NCBI GenBank assembly: GCA_012512335.1
Contig: JAAZEK010000374.1
Location: 1-12,935 of the forward strand
Reading direction: 5' to 3'
DNA from: Clostridiales bacterium
GTDB lineage: Bacteria; Bacillota; Clostridia; Caldicoprobacterales; DTU083
DNA: 12,935 bases
Shown: positions 1-6,761 of the stretch, one piece after another
Numbering within the stretch: the stretch's first letter is position 1
Layout of the letters: every line of letters starts with the position of its first letter
Translations under genes and position numbers: made by a program
Notes under the pieces: model-generated
What the model saw: only the letters and a program-made list of their open reading frames with translations
What the model was told of the DNA's origin: nothing
The model's database searches: none

Positions 1-759
1 GATGTGCTCGTCAACATTGCTTGGGTTGATGGTGCTGGTCCAATAAGCTGAGGCATTTATCATATCACCTCGACGACTTTTAACACCGAGGGGTAGGTCA
101 TAGTCTTCCTCAAGCACAGCAATTCCATCGAGCAGTTTTTCAGGTGAACTAACTATTAGTGCCGCCTCTACTCCCTTTAGCTTTACGTCCTTTAATGCAT
201 CAGCATACATGATTCGATAGTCTTTTCTTCGCTCAGAGTCGATACGGGCATAAGGTGATGTGGCCAGCACGTTAATTGCCACTTTGTCGTCCCAGCTTAC
301 ATTCAACCATTCACCAAAGTTCTCTCTGTTTTGTACAGGTAATTGGAGCAGACGCAATTCCTTAACTGGAGGAGGAGTCATTCGAAGAGGATAATCAGCT
401 GGATCGTAAATAAAGCTGTCAAGACGGAATCCGATATACATAGGCTCTTCCTTAATCTCAATAACTGCCTCATAGGGTATAACCTCAAAACCTATAATGA
501 GTTTGTTGCCTTCACGGCGAACTCGATCAGCTTGATAAACAGTTCGTTTGTTGGGATGGGCTAGCTTGACCTCATTATTATAGGGTCTTTCCTGAGTAAC
601 CGAAAACAGTGCAATTTCTTCATCTGTAACTAGGCATTCCTCGCCTGTAGCCTTATGTATCAAGCTTCTGCTTACGCAATCTTGACCTACAACCAGCCGC
701 ATCTGTTCATTTTCAATGATGATGTCTCTTACCTTGTTCTTGTCATTCATTCTCTCCAT
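1..759 (-). CDS. N-terminal part of a large glycosidase-like protein (3' end outside window)
   Basis: The frame is open from the ATG at 759 to the left edge: 253 codons and no stop. The start is set by AGGAGG at 769-774, 9 nt upstream; an in-frame ATG at 750 is too far from it. Residues 12-40 (IIIENEQMRLVV, then SRSLIHKATGEE) resemble the opening strands of the N-terminal beta-sandwich of GH36/GH31-type enzymes, where the natural strand is followed by 'a substrate-independent' loop and a catalytic TIM barrel. A conserved-looking block GEWLNVSWDDK lies at 149-159. The visible part ends at NPSNVDEHI, which looks like the lead into a barrel domain, so the catalytic residues are out of view. There is no signal peptide, so the protein is probably cytoplasmic. 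It is transcribed divergently from the FAD gene at 1066. The family is an inference from pattern only; it could also be an uncharacterised sandwich-plus-barrel protein. Confidence 0.75.
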   Translation of the reverse strand, partial: MERMNDKNKVRDIIIENEQMRLVVGQDCVSRSLIHKATGEECLVTDEEIALFSVTQERPYNNEVKLAHPNKRTVYQADRVRREGNKLIIGFEVIPYEAVIEIKEEPMYIGFRLDSFIYDPADYPLRMTPPPVKELRLLQLPVQNRENFGEWLNVSWDDKVAINVLATSPYARIDSERRKDYRIMYADALKDVKLKGVEAALIVSSPEKLLDGIAVLEEDYDLPLGVKSRRGDMINASAYWTSTINPSNVDEHI

Positions 760-909
760 TTTTACCTTCCTCCTATTTTTATTTTATAAAGCTGGGTTTT
801 GAATACTGGTTAACATTTGTACTTAAGCTATGGTGTAAATTATCACAATGCTAAAAGGTTGGTGCTTATAGTATAATCATCCTACAACCATGAAATCGTT
901 ATTACTTTA

Positions 910-938
910 ATTTTAGTGTATTTCTTTCAATATTACAA
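910..938 (-). promoter_or_regulatory. Candidate sigma-A promoter for the left-edge gene
   Basis: Read on the minus strand, TTGTAA (938-933) and TAAAAT (915-910) are separated by 17 nt. They match the -35 and -10 consensus at 4/6 and 5/6 positions. The predicted start near 903 would give a leader of about 145 nt. The cre-like sequence at 891-904 would overlap the start site. This is a pattern match only. Confidence 0.35.
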
Positions 939-954
939 TCGTTTCCTTTCCACC

Positions 955-966
955 TATCATATGATA
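955..966. repeat. Perfect 12-bp palindrome, possible operator half
   Basis: TATCATATGATA is its own reverse complement and lies 100 nt before the FAD gene start in the divergent region. A partial copy (TCATATG) occurs 47 bp downstream at 1004-1010. It could be a regulator site, but AT-rich palindromes of this size also arise by chance. Confidence 0.3.
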
Positions 967-977
967 AACTTGTGTTA

Positions 978-991
978 GTTACTGTTCACTG
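978..991 (+). promoter_or_regulatory. GTTACT-type element, copy A
   Basis: GTTACTGTTCACTG lies 75-88 nt upstream of the FAD gene start. It matches GTTACTATTGACAG at 3396-3409 at 11 of 14 positions and the minus-strand GTTACTATTTACAG at 3447-3460 at 11 of 14. Recurrence upstream of separate transcription units suggests a shared binding site; the cognate regulator is not in the window. Confidence 0.35.
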
Positions 992-1065
992 CAAAATAAT
1001 AAATCATATGGAAGGAGCCTTTGCAGGAACGATTTTCAATGCTCTTATAAAAAAGGAGGATATGT

Positions 1066-2373
1066 ATGGGTAATGTAATGTTTCAGAGAGAAATTGAGGT
1101 ACGACATGATGTGGATATACTGGTTGTAGGCGGTGGACCTGCTGGTATCGCGGCTGCAGTTGTTGCTGCAAGACAAGGTGCTAAAGTATTTCTTGCAGAG
1201 GGTTCATCATGCTTAGGCGGTATGGGCACAATTGGTCTAGTGCCTGCCTTTATGCAGTTTACTGATGGGAAGAATTTTCTTGCAGCTGGAATCGGGGAGG
1301 AAGTTCTAAACAAGATGTGGCAATATGGTGGGAAAGTTGAAGGTTCAGCATATTCCATTAAGGCCGAAGCATTGAAGAGGGTCTATGACGACATGGTAAC
1401 TGAGGCTGGTGTTGATTTTGCTTTCCATACTCAAATGGTTGCTGTGGACGCTACCGATGGCCAAGTAAACCATGTAATTTTTGCTGCAAAAAGCGGGATA
1501 TTTGCAGTTAAAGCCAAGGTTTATATTGATGGCACTGGAGATGGCGATTTGTGTGCCTGGGCTGGGGCTGACTTTGAAAAAGGTGATCAGAACGGTAATA
1601 TGATGGCTGGAACTCTTTGTAGCATATGGTCAGATGTTGATTGGGATAAAGTTGTAAAACCTGATAGGAGACGGATAGAAGAAGCTTTTAAAAATAAAAT
1701 ATTTACCAACGAAGATCGTCATCTACCTGGAATGTGGAGAGTTGGAAATTCTCTTGGTGGTGGAAACATTGGGCATACATACGGAGTTGATTCCACAGAT
1801 GAGCGCTCACTCACCAAATCTCTAGTATGGGGTCGAAAATCTTTGATGGAATATGAGAAGTATTATAAAGAATTCCTTGAAGGTTATGAAGATATGGAAC
1901 TGGTAACAACTGGAGCACTTCTAGGAATTAGAGAATCCCGCAGAATCATTGGAGACTATGTTATGGTATTAGAAGATTTTAATAACAGGGCGAGCTTTGA
2001 CGATGAAATCGGGAGATACTCATACCCTGTTGATATCCATGCCTCTGATGCCTCAAAGGAAAGCTATTCCAACTTTGAAAAGGAATTCTATAACTTGAGA
2101 TATAAAGAAGGAGAAAGCTATGGTATTCCATACCGCGCTTTAACACCGAAAGGTCTCGATAATGTTCTGGTAACTGGACGTTGTGTTAGCTGTGATAGGT
2201 ACATGCAAGCCTCTATCCGAGTTATGCCAGGTTGCTATATAACAGGACAGGCAGCAGGAGTTGCAGCAGTAATTGCAGCTGAGAAGAATACTGATATTCG
2301 GGGCTTTGATGTAAAAGAACTACAACAAAGATTGAAAGATATAGGTGCCTATTTGCCAAGTTTTAATGGGTAG
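1066..2373 (+). CDS. FAD-dependent oxidoreductase (FAD_oxidored, PF12831-like)
   Basis: This 435-residue flavoenzyme starts at the ATG 6 nt after AGGAGG (1054-1059). The Rossmann motif GGGPAG is at residues 22-27, and E45 ends the second strand and should bind the FAD ribose. A LGGMGT stretch (50-55), a second FAD contact DGTGDGD (155-161), GIRESRRIIG (287-296) and the C-terminal GRCVSC (371-376) with TGQAAG (393-398) are the signature of the FAD_oxidored family. That family is common in polysaccharide loci and often mislabelled 'xanthan lyase'; its substrates are mostly unknown. There is no signal peptide, so it is cytoplasmic. It is the only full plus-strand gene and converges on the minus-strand array, which contains a shorter paralogue (5521-6687). 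Unlike that paralogue it has a CxxC pair (C373, C376) in the GRCVSC motif. Oxidation of a sugar or sugar derivative is inferred from context only. Confidence 0.9.
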   Translation: MGNVMFQREIEVRHDVDILVVGGGPAGIAAAVVAARQGAKVFLAEGSSCLGGMGTIGLVPAFMQFTDGKNFLAAGIGEEVLNKMWQYGGKVEGSAYSIKAEALKRVYDDMVTEAGVDFAFHTQMVAVDATDGQVNHVIFAAKSGIFAVKAKVYIDGTGDGDLCAWAGADFEKGDQNGNMMAGTLCSIWSDVDWDKVVKPDRRRIEEAFKNKIFTNEDRHLPGMWRVGNSLGGGNIGHTYGVDSTDERSLTKSLVWGRKSLMEYEKYYKEFLEGYEDMELVTTGALLGIRESRRIIGDYVMVLEDFNNRASFDDEIGRYSYPVDIHASDASKESYSNFEKEFYNLRYKEGESYGIPYRALTPKGLDNVLVTGRCVSCDRYMQASIRVMPGCYITGQAAGVAAVIAAEKNTDIRGFDVKELQQRLKDIGAYLPSFNG

Positions 2374-2415
2374 AAGCTCTTTACAGCTATTGAAGCAATA
2401 AAGTATCAAAATAGA

Positions 2416-2454
2416 AAACAGCTAGATTCAGGTGTTTACCCTAACTAGCTGTTT
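2416..2454. terminator. Bidirectional rho-independent terminator
   Basis: A perfect 10-bp inverted repeat (AAACAGCTAG at 2416-2425 and CTAGCTGTTT at 2445-2454) encloses a 19-nt loop. It is followed by T-rich sequence on both strands. It sits between the convergent ends of the plus-strand FAD gene (stop at 2373) and the minus-strand barrel gene (stop at 2502), so it can serve both. The T-tracts are interrupted, so efficiency may be moderate. Confidence 0.7.
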
Positions 2455-2501
2455 CTTTATTAGCTTTATGTTTATAACTTAATTCTTGTATATTACACTA
2501 G

Positions 2502-3308
2502 CTACTCTGTTATCCTTCTCATGTATGTGGCAACTATGGCACTTTCCGTAACAAAATCTGTAAATCCACTCTCTGCAGAAATCCTAGCTTTATATCCCAC
2601 TGCCTTTAGTTGGTCTACAAATGCAGGTAAGTCAGTACCATTATATTTACCAGGAAAAGTTCGGTCTGCTTCTGAAATGTGTACATGCACCAATAAATGT
2701 GCTGCATCAGCTAACACTGATAATGGTTCATTTTCACGAGCCATATGATACGAATCAGCTAGTAATCTAATATGCCCCAACTGCAATTTCTCCACCAATT
2801 CCGCACCCTCTGTAACAGATGTTAGAATATTACATTCCTTCTGGTTAAGAGGCTCAACAGCAACTGTGATATTATGCTTTACAGCATACTCATTGCACAT
2901 GGTCAAAAAGTCTTCAATCCAGCGCATACCCTCCTTACGGTCCATTCCATCTGGAATCCTTCTTGCTCCACCGCTACCAAAAACTACTGTATCGACACCT
3001 AGCTTCTGCATACGTGTCATGGACTCCTTCACATGTTCTTCCAATTTAGAGCTGTCGCCCTTAATTATCGGTAAGCTAGGAGGAACAAAACTATTGCAAA
3101 CTTCAAGATTCCTGATTGCACTTGCTAAGGCCATTTCATCATCAGTCAAGCCCATGATCAATCCAACCGTTGCTTCTGCAAAATCAAAGCCGTTTTCAAG
3201 AGTTTTTTCTACACCCGCTTTTAAAATATCATAGGAAGAATGTGAAACCTCACCGACTCCTTCCAGCATAAACGAGTAACCTGGTATACAACAACCTATT
3301 CTATTCAT
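2502..3308 (-). CDS. Sugar phosphate isomerase/epimerase-like TIM-barrel protein
   Basis: This 268-residue protein has the AP-endonuclease-2 / xylose-isomerase-like TIM-barrel fold. The family uses a divalent metal to isomerise or epimerise ketoses or, in some members, to cleave 3-keto glycosides. Candidate metal ligands are E152 (VAVEPLN), D185 and H188 (LLADSYHM), H208/H210 (VHVHISE) and E246 (ISAESGF), spaced as in D-tagatose 3-epimerase-like enzymes. The N-terminus RIGCCIPGYSF is complete for the family. The ATG at 3308 was chosen; an in-frame TTG at 3314 is the alternative. Neither has a good ribosome binding site, which is unusual here; an AAAAGGAG lies about 46 nt upstream before a mini-ORF (see the leader entry). 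It is the last gene of the array, 162 nt beyond the Gfo/Idh gene, and ends at a terminator. It is clearly different in sequence from the barrel at 4593-5441. The substrate is unknown. Confidence 0.87.
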   Translation of the reverse strand: MNRIGCCIPGYSFMLEGVGEVSHSSYDILKAGVEKTLENGFDFAEATVGLIMGLTDDEMALASAIRNLEVCNSFVPPSLPIIKGDSSKLEEHVKESMTRMQKLGVDTVVFGSGGARRIPDGMDRKEGMRWIEDFLTMCNEYAVKHNITVAVEPLNQKECNILTSVTEGAELVEKLQLGHIRLLADSYHMARENEPLSVLADAAHLLVHVHISEADRTFPGKYNGTDLPAFVDQLKAVGYKARISAESGFTDFVTESAIVATYMRRITE

Positions 3309-3362
3309 ATACAACAGAGTTCATAGATCCGTGACTTTGGTCATGGGAAGTGAACTCCTTTT
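3301..3362 (-). promoter_or_regulatory. Structured leader with two overlapping mini-ORFs before the TIM-barrel gene
   Basis: On the minus strand AAAAGGAG (3362-3355) is followed after 10 nt by ATG 3344, which encodes MTKVTDL and stops at 3321. Its TGA overlaps the ATG at 3324 of a second mini-ORF (MNSVVYE), whose TAG at 3303-3301 overlaps the start of the main gene (3308). The same RNA can fold: GAGTTCA (3357-3351) pairs perfectly with TGAACTC (3323-3317), with an inner TGAC/GTCA stem, so the only good Shine-Dalgarno lies at the base of a hairpin. Translational coupling or attenuation is inferred. Confidence 0.4.
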
Positions 3363-3395
3363 ACGCCACCTTTCCTTCTATATAAGTGTATTTTA

Positions 3396-3460
3396 GTTAC
3401 TATTGACAGTCTTAAAATATATTATATTTTTGTTACACTTGACTAGCTGTAAATAGTAAC
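3396..3460. repeat. Inverted pair of GTTACT-type elements (copies B and C), possible operator
   Basis: GTTACTATTGACAG (3396-3409) and, on the opposite strand, GTTACTATTTACAG (3460-3447) form 14-bp arms matching at 13 positions around a 37-bp AT-rich centre. Inside the centre a third, weaker copy GTTACACTTGAC starts at 3432, in direct orientation and 36 bp from the first. The region lies between the Gfo/Idh gene end and the leader of the distal barrel gene. The loop is too long and too AT-rich for a terminator, so spaced regulator sites are more likely. Confidence 0.45.
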
Positions 3461-3470
3461 GCATTTCAAG

Positions 3471-4529
3471 TTAGGACAGTTGAACTTCTTTGCCAGTTCT
3501 AGCAGATTCATAGATTGCATCTAGAATTTTCATAATCTCTACACCATCTTCTGCCGGACTAATGCACTCGGTGCCATTGGCAACACAATCTACAAAGTGA
3601 GCTATTTCATTTTCAAAAAGCCCTGTGAAGCTGAGAGCCGTGTCATTAGCTGGTGTAACATTAACAAGATAATCGTTCATCTCTGAATAAAACTCCAGAC
3701 TTGGATCAATTTTTACACCTGATTTTGTTCCAAACAGCTCAATATTACCTGAATCTTGTTTCAGATTTAAGCTGAAGCTGGTTTCTACGGTTAGTACTGA
3801 GCCGTTATCAAATTTAATCATTCCCAAGGCTAAATCTTCTACATCAAAAATGTTATCCTCGGCATCTGTGGCACGATATCCTTTGGTGCCTTTAATATTG
3901 CTACGGTCTCCTAATTTATCAAAAGTAGCCCCTGTGATGGATACTGCCTTAGGTTTATCCATCAAATAGCGAACCAAGTCAATAACGTGAACGCCTAGAT
4001 CAATCAAAGGTCCTCCACCCGACCTGCTCTTATCACCAAACCATCCGCCTGGGCTTCCAGCTCTTCTTAGATAGGATGCTTTTGAGTAATAGATTTCTCC
4101 TAGCATTTCATTGTCAATAAAGTCTTTTAGTATTCTAGCATCATTTCCAAACCGTCTTACAAAACCGATCATAAGAAGCTTACCGGATTCTTTTGCCACC
4201 TTTTCCATTTCCAGTGCTTCCTCTGAATTCATGGCCATGGGTTTTTCGCATAACACATGTTTTCCAGCTTTCAAAGCTGCAATAGTAGCAGGAGCGTGAA
4301 CACTGTTCCATGTACATACACTAACAGCATCCAGTTCTTCTAATTTTAGCATCTCATTATAGTCAGTAAAAACATGCTTATAGCCATGTTCTTGAGCATA
4401 ATCCTTTACTCTTTGCTCATTTATATCACAGGCAGCATAGAGTTCAACATTTTCGAGAGCTTTATAGCCTGCAGTGTGCACTCCGCTTATACTTCCGGTA
4501 CCAATAATCCCCACTTTAATTTTTTTCAT
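3471..4529 (-). CDS. Gfo/Idh/MocA family NAD(P)-dependent oxidoreductase (canonical)
   Basis: This 352-residue protein has the usual two-domain architecture. The N-terminal Rossmann domain opens KVGIIGTGSISG, with the dinucleotide motif at G10-x-G12 and the ribose-binding acid D35 (ACDINE). The family's EKP motif is at 95-97, and the C-terminal sandwich carries GGGPLIDLGVHVIDL (171-185), in which D177 and H181 match the usual catalytic pair. Family members oxidise or reduce hydroxyls of inositols, glucose, amino sugars or glycosides; some perform C3 oxidation of glycosides. A GGAGAAG stretch lies 9 nt before the ATG at 4529. The protein is cytoplasmic. It is 63 nt downstream of the 282-residue barrel gene and probably co-transcribed with it; this dehydrogenase-plus-barrel pairing is common in sugar loci. 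The substrate cannot be read from sequence. Confidence 0.92.
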   Translation of the reverse strand: MKKIKVGIIGTGSISGVHTAGYKALENVELYAACDINEQRVKDYAQEHGYKHVFTDYNEMLKLEELDAVSVCTWNSVHAPATIAALKAGKHVLCEKPMAMNSEEALEMEKVAKESGKLLMIGFVRRFGNDARILKDFIDNEMLGEIYYSKASYLRRAGSPGGWFGDKSRSGGGPLIDLGVHVIDLVRYLMDKPKAVSITGATFDKLGDRSNIKGTKGYRATDAEDNIFDVEDLALGMIKFDNGSVLTVETSFSLNLKQDSGNIELFGTKSGVKIDPSLEFYSEMNDYLVNVTPANDTALSFTGLFENEIAHFVDCVANGTECISPAEDGVEIMKILDAIYESARTGKEVQLS

Positions 4530-4592
4530 AGATTTCTTCTCCAGTCACTTTTTACTGTACATACAATTTTAATGCGCAAGCTTTTTTAAAAC

Positions 4593-5441
4593 TTACAGGC
4601 TTATCTTCTTAATTGTGTTATTTAAGAAGTTAACTGCTGCTCTGATATCTTTTTCAGGATTGTCTCCTACTTCTCTTTCGATGGTTAAGAAACCATTGAA
4701 GCCAATGGAATTAAGAGCCTTTAGATATTCAATAAAGTCAACACTTCCCTCTCCCAGGGGTACTTCCTTAAATGCTGCTCCAAGCTGTATTTCCTCTTCA
4801 ATCATACCGTAAATTACTTCTGGATCGCTTTCTCTTAGCTTGATTCCGTCTTTTGCGTGGGTATGAACAATATAGTCTTTGAGGTTGTAAACAGCCTGAA
4901 CAGGGTCATCACCTGTAACCATAACTAGGTTTGCAGGATCAAGATTTACTCTAACTCCCCTTGAATGTAGGCTATCTAAGAACATTTTTAGAACTGCAGA
5001 AGTTTCTGGTCCTGTTTCAATGGCAAAGCTTGCTCCTAAGTTATCCCCATACTCCCCAAGTTCTTCACAAGCTTCCTGAAGAATGCTCCATCGTGGATGC
5101 TTTGGATCTTCAGGAACAACACCTATATGAGTAGTAATAATATCTGTTTCCAAATCTTTTGCCAAGTCCATGATTCTCTTGGATTTTTCAATTCTGGCTG
5201 GATTCTCTTCTAGGTCAGCAAAGCCTTTCCCCAAGTCTCCACAGAGAGCAGAAATAGTCAGGCCATTAGACTTAACCATATCTAGGAATTCTTTTCTTTG
5301 CTTTTTATCCATGTTTTCTGGAGCCATGGGCCCTCTAGTTGCATAAACTTGAATTCCAGCTGCACCAACCTCTTTTGCTTTTTTTACTGCTTCTCTGGTG
5401 CCAAGTCTAAATGAATCAGTAATAACACCAATACTAAACAT
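4593..5441 (-). CDS. Sugar phosphate isomerase/epimerase-like TIM-barrel protein (xylose-isomerase-like)
   Basis: This 282-residue protein belongs to the AP-endonuclease-2 / xylose-isomerase-like TIM-barrel superfamily. Likely metal ligands are E142 (SFAIETGP), D168 (VNLDPANL), H193/H195 (VHTHAKD) and E255 (LTIEREVG); H105 (TTHIG) and the family block PLGEGSVDF (228-236) are also present. The ATG at 5441 was chosen because GGAGG (5454-5450) lies 8 nt upstream. An in-frame ATG at 5456 would overlap that site and adds only five residues. It sits between the second FAD gene (79 nt upstream) and the canonical Gfo/Idh gene (63 nt downstream), with its own candidate promoter at 5476-5504. Inosose dehydratases, hydroxypyruvate isomerases, ketose 3-epimerases and keto-glycoside lyases share this fold, so the reaction is open. 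Confidence 0.88.
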   Translation of the reverse strand: MFSIGVITDSFRLGTREAVKKAKEVGAAGIQVYATRGPMAPENMDKKQRKEFLDMVKSNGLTISALCGDLGKGFADLEENPARIEKSKRIMDLAKDLETDIITTHIGVVPEDPKHPRWSILQEACEELGEYGDNLGASFAIETGPETSAVLKMFLDSLHSRGVRVNLDPANLVMVTGDDPVQAVYNLKDYIVHTHAKDGIKLRESDPEVIYGMIEEEIQLGAAFKEVPLGEGSVDFIEYLKALNSIGFNGFLTIEREVGDNPEKDIRAAVNFLNNTIKKISL

Positions 5442-5475
5442 TATAATTTCCTCCATTTTTACTATTTAAATTTTT

Positions 5476-5504
5476 ATTATATTCAAAATTATATTAGGTT
5501 TTAA
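5476..5504 (-). promoter_or_regulatory. Candidate internal sigma-A promoter before the 282-residue barrel gene
   Basis: On the minus strand TTAAAA (5504-5499) is 17 nt from a perfect TATAAT (5481-5476), and the start codon follows 34 nt later with a GGAGG in between. It would let the last three genes of the array be expressed separately from the upstream genes. The -35 matches only 4/6, and the region is very AT-rich, so a chance match is possible. Confidence 0.45.
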
Positions 5505-5520
5505 CATCACTATAAACCCC

Positions 5521-6687
5521 TTATTTTCGTGCATTAACACCCAATACATTTTGAAGCTTATTTATATCAAGATCCTTAAATCCTATACCACTTTTTGCTG
5601 TGAGAGCAGCTGCTACCCCTGCAGCTTCGCCTGTTAAAGCACAGTTAGGAATAACCCTCGTAACATCCCACATTTCTGTTGTGACAGAAACACAGCGACC
5701 AGCAACAGAAAGATTGGAGATTTTATTCCCATAAAGCATTCGGTATGGCAAATCATAAACAGGGCCTCTTTTTCGCCAATCACTGGTTTTTCCTATGCTA
5801 TCTTCAAACTCTGTACCTTCTTCACTGATATCTAAGGTATAGGCACCAGAAAGCCTTCTTGTCATTCTTACAGGAGGAACAACTGGAATGGTGACTGGCA
5901 TTATGCTTTCGTCTTCTTGTTCTACTCTTTTTTTCAAAACATCCTCAAGAATTACTTTATGCCCTCTTATTAGAAGCTGGTTGATGTCATCGGATACCAA
6001 CCCATCGTAGGTTCGTTCCGTTGGTTTACCATGGTAAGGAGTTGCCATAGGCTGCAGTTTATAACCATTTTTATGGGAATAATAATACCATGCTGCCCAT
6101 CTATTTTCTCTATATGTTTCTACATTTTCACCTGCAAACTCGCAGATATCTGCATCACCTGTACAGTCAACTACTGACTTGGTTGAAATAGCATAATGTC
6201 CTTCCTTGTTGTCTACGATTACTTCAGTTATACGATTGTTGTCAACATTTACCCCAGTTATATGTGTATCATATATAACCTCAACACCTTCAGAAAGTAA
6301 AAGCTGTTCTGCAGCAATTGCAAATAGTTGTGGATTATATTGTACGTCATATCTTTTCTTTTTCTTTTCCTCAAAGCTTCCATTGTTAAGCCATGCTTCC
6401 GGATATCTGCCTTCATAGCCATATTTAATGGATAGTTTTAATAGTTCTTCTCCAATGCCAAATATAATCTGATTGCCCATACCATCACATAATGGTAGAT
6501 AGATGGTTACTATTCCCAGAGTTCCAAGGCCACCTAAAAGACATTGCTTTTCGATTAGTTTTACACTAGCTCCATTTCTTGCAGCAGCAAGAGCTGCAGC
6601 AATCCCTGCTACACCACCACCTGCTACCACTACATCACAAGAACCCTTAACAGGTGTCTTTTTTTCTTTTTCAATAATATAAGTCAT
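5521..6687 (-). CDS. FAD-dependent oxidoreductase (FAD_oxidored-like), shorter paralogue
   Basis: This 388-residue flavoenzyme is a paralogue of the plus-strand gene at 1066. It has GGGVAG at residues 23-28, E46 at the end of the second strand, LLGGLGTLG after it, a CTGDADICEFAGE block corresponding to the second FAD contact, and a C-terminal GRCVSV followed by TGEAAG. The second cysteine of the paralogue's GRCVSC is a valine here. The ATG at 6687 was chosen because AGGAGG (6698-6693) ends 5 nt before it. A longer in-frame reading from a TTG at 6720 would run through the ribosome binding site and is rejected. It lies 74 nt after the atypical Gfo/Idh gene and 79 nt before the barrel gene. It is probably a cytoplasmic sugar or sugar-derivative dehydrogenase, but its substrate and electron acceptor are unknown. 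Confidence 0.9.
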   Translation of the reverse strand: MTYIIEKEKKTPVKGSCDVVVAGGGVAGIAAALAAARNGASVKLIEKQCLLGGLGTLGIVTIYLPLCDGMGNQIIFGIGEELLKLSIKYGYEGRYPEAWLNNGSFEEKKKKRYDVQYNPQLFAIAAEQLLLSEGVEVIYDTHITGVNVDNNRITEVIVDNKEGHYAISTKSVVDCTGDADICEFAGENVETYRENRWAAWYYYSHKNGYKLQPMATPYHGKPTERTYDGLVSDDINQLLIRGHKVILEDVLKKRVEQEDESIMPVTIPVVPPVRMTRRLSGAYTLDISEEGTEFEDSIGKTSDWRKRGPVYDLPYRMLYGNKISNLSVAGRCVSVTTEMWDVTRVIPNCALTGEAAGVAAALTAKSGIGFKDLDINKLQNVLGVNARK

Positions 6688-6710
6688 AATTACCTCCTCT
6701 ATATACAACC

Positions 6711-6740
6711 AGTATAGCAAATTGCTAGCTTAAAAGTCTA
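6711..6740 (-). promoter_or_regulatory. Candidate extended -10 promoter before the second FAD gene
   Basis: On the minus strand TAGACT (6740-6735) is 18 nt from TATACT (6716-6711), and the -10 is preceded by TGC, an extended -10 feature. Matches are 4/6 and 5/6. The predicted RNA would start near 6704, leaving a leader of about 17 nt that still contains AGGAGG. The -35 lies inside one unit of a tandem repeat. Confidence 0.4.
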
Positions 6741-6753
6741 GCTAAAAGTCTAG
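6731..6753. repeat. Two-unit tandem repeat (12-bp period) at the -35 region
   Basis: TAAAAGTCTAG occurs at 6731-6741 and again at 6743-6753, an exact 11-bp match at a 12-bp spacing. The copies lie over and just upstream of the candidate -35 of the second FAD gene, ending 9 bp from the preceding gene's stop. This may be a regulator site or a local slippage duplication. Confidence 0.4.
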
Positions 6754-6761
6754 ATGTTGAA

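Larger units (their letters stand above)
760..1065. other. Divergent intergenic control region
   Basis: This 306-bp AT-rich region has no reading frame worth calling. It separates the left minus-strand gene from the plus-strand FAD gene, so it must carry promoters in both directions. It contains a candidate minus-strand promoter (910-938), a weak cre-like sequence (891-904), a perfect 12-bp palindrome TATCATATGATA (955-966) with a related TCATATG at 1004-1010, and a GTTACTGTTCACTG element (978-991) that recurs elsewhere in the window. No convincing sigma-A promoter was found for the plus strand. Confidence 0.6.

Noticed and set aside
343..564. Plus-strand 73-codon frame
   Set aside because: It lies wholly inside the continuous minus-strand frame 1-759, which has a strong ribosome binding site and glycosidase-like sequence; the plus frame has neither.
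2521..3234. Two plus-strand frames of 75 and 122 codons
   Set aside because: Antisense shadows of the barrel gene 2502-3308; no ribosome binding sites and low-complexity Ser/Pro composition.
3403..3428. Plus-strand TTGACA with downstream TATATT as a promoter
   Set aside because: The spacing is only 14 nt and no plus-strand gene follows; TTGACA is better explained as part of the repeated GTTACT-type element.
6688..6720. N-terminal extension of the second FAD protein from a TTG
   Set aside because: It would translate through the AGGAGG that precedes the ATG at 6687, and the extra residues do not fit the family start.
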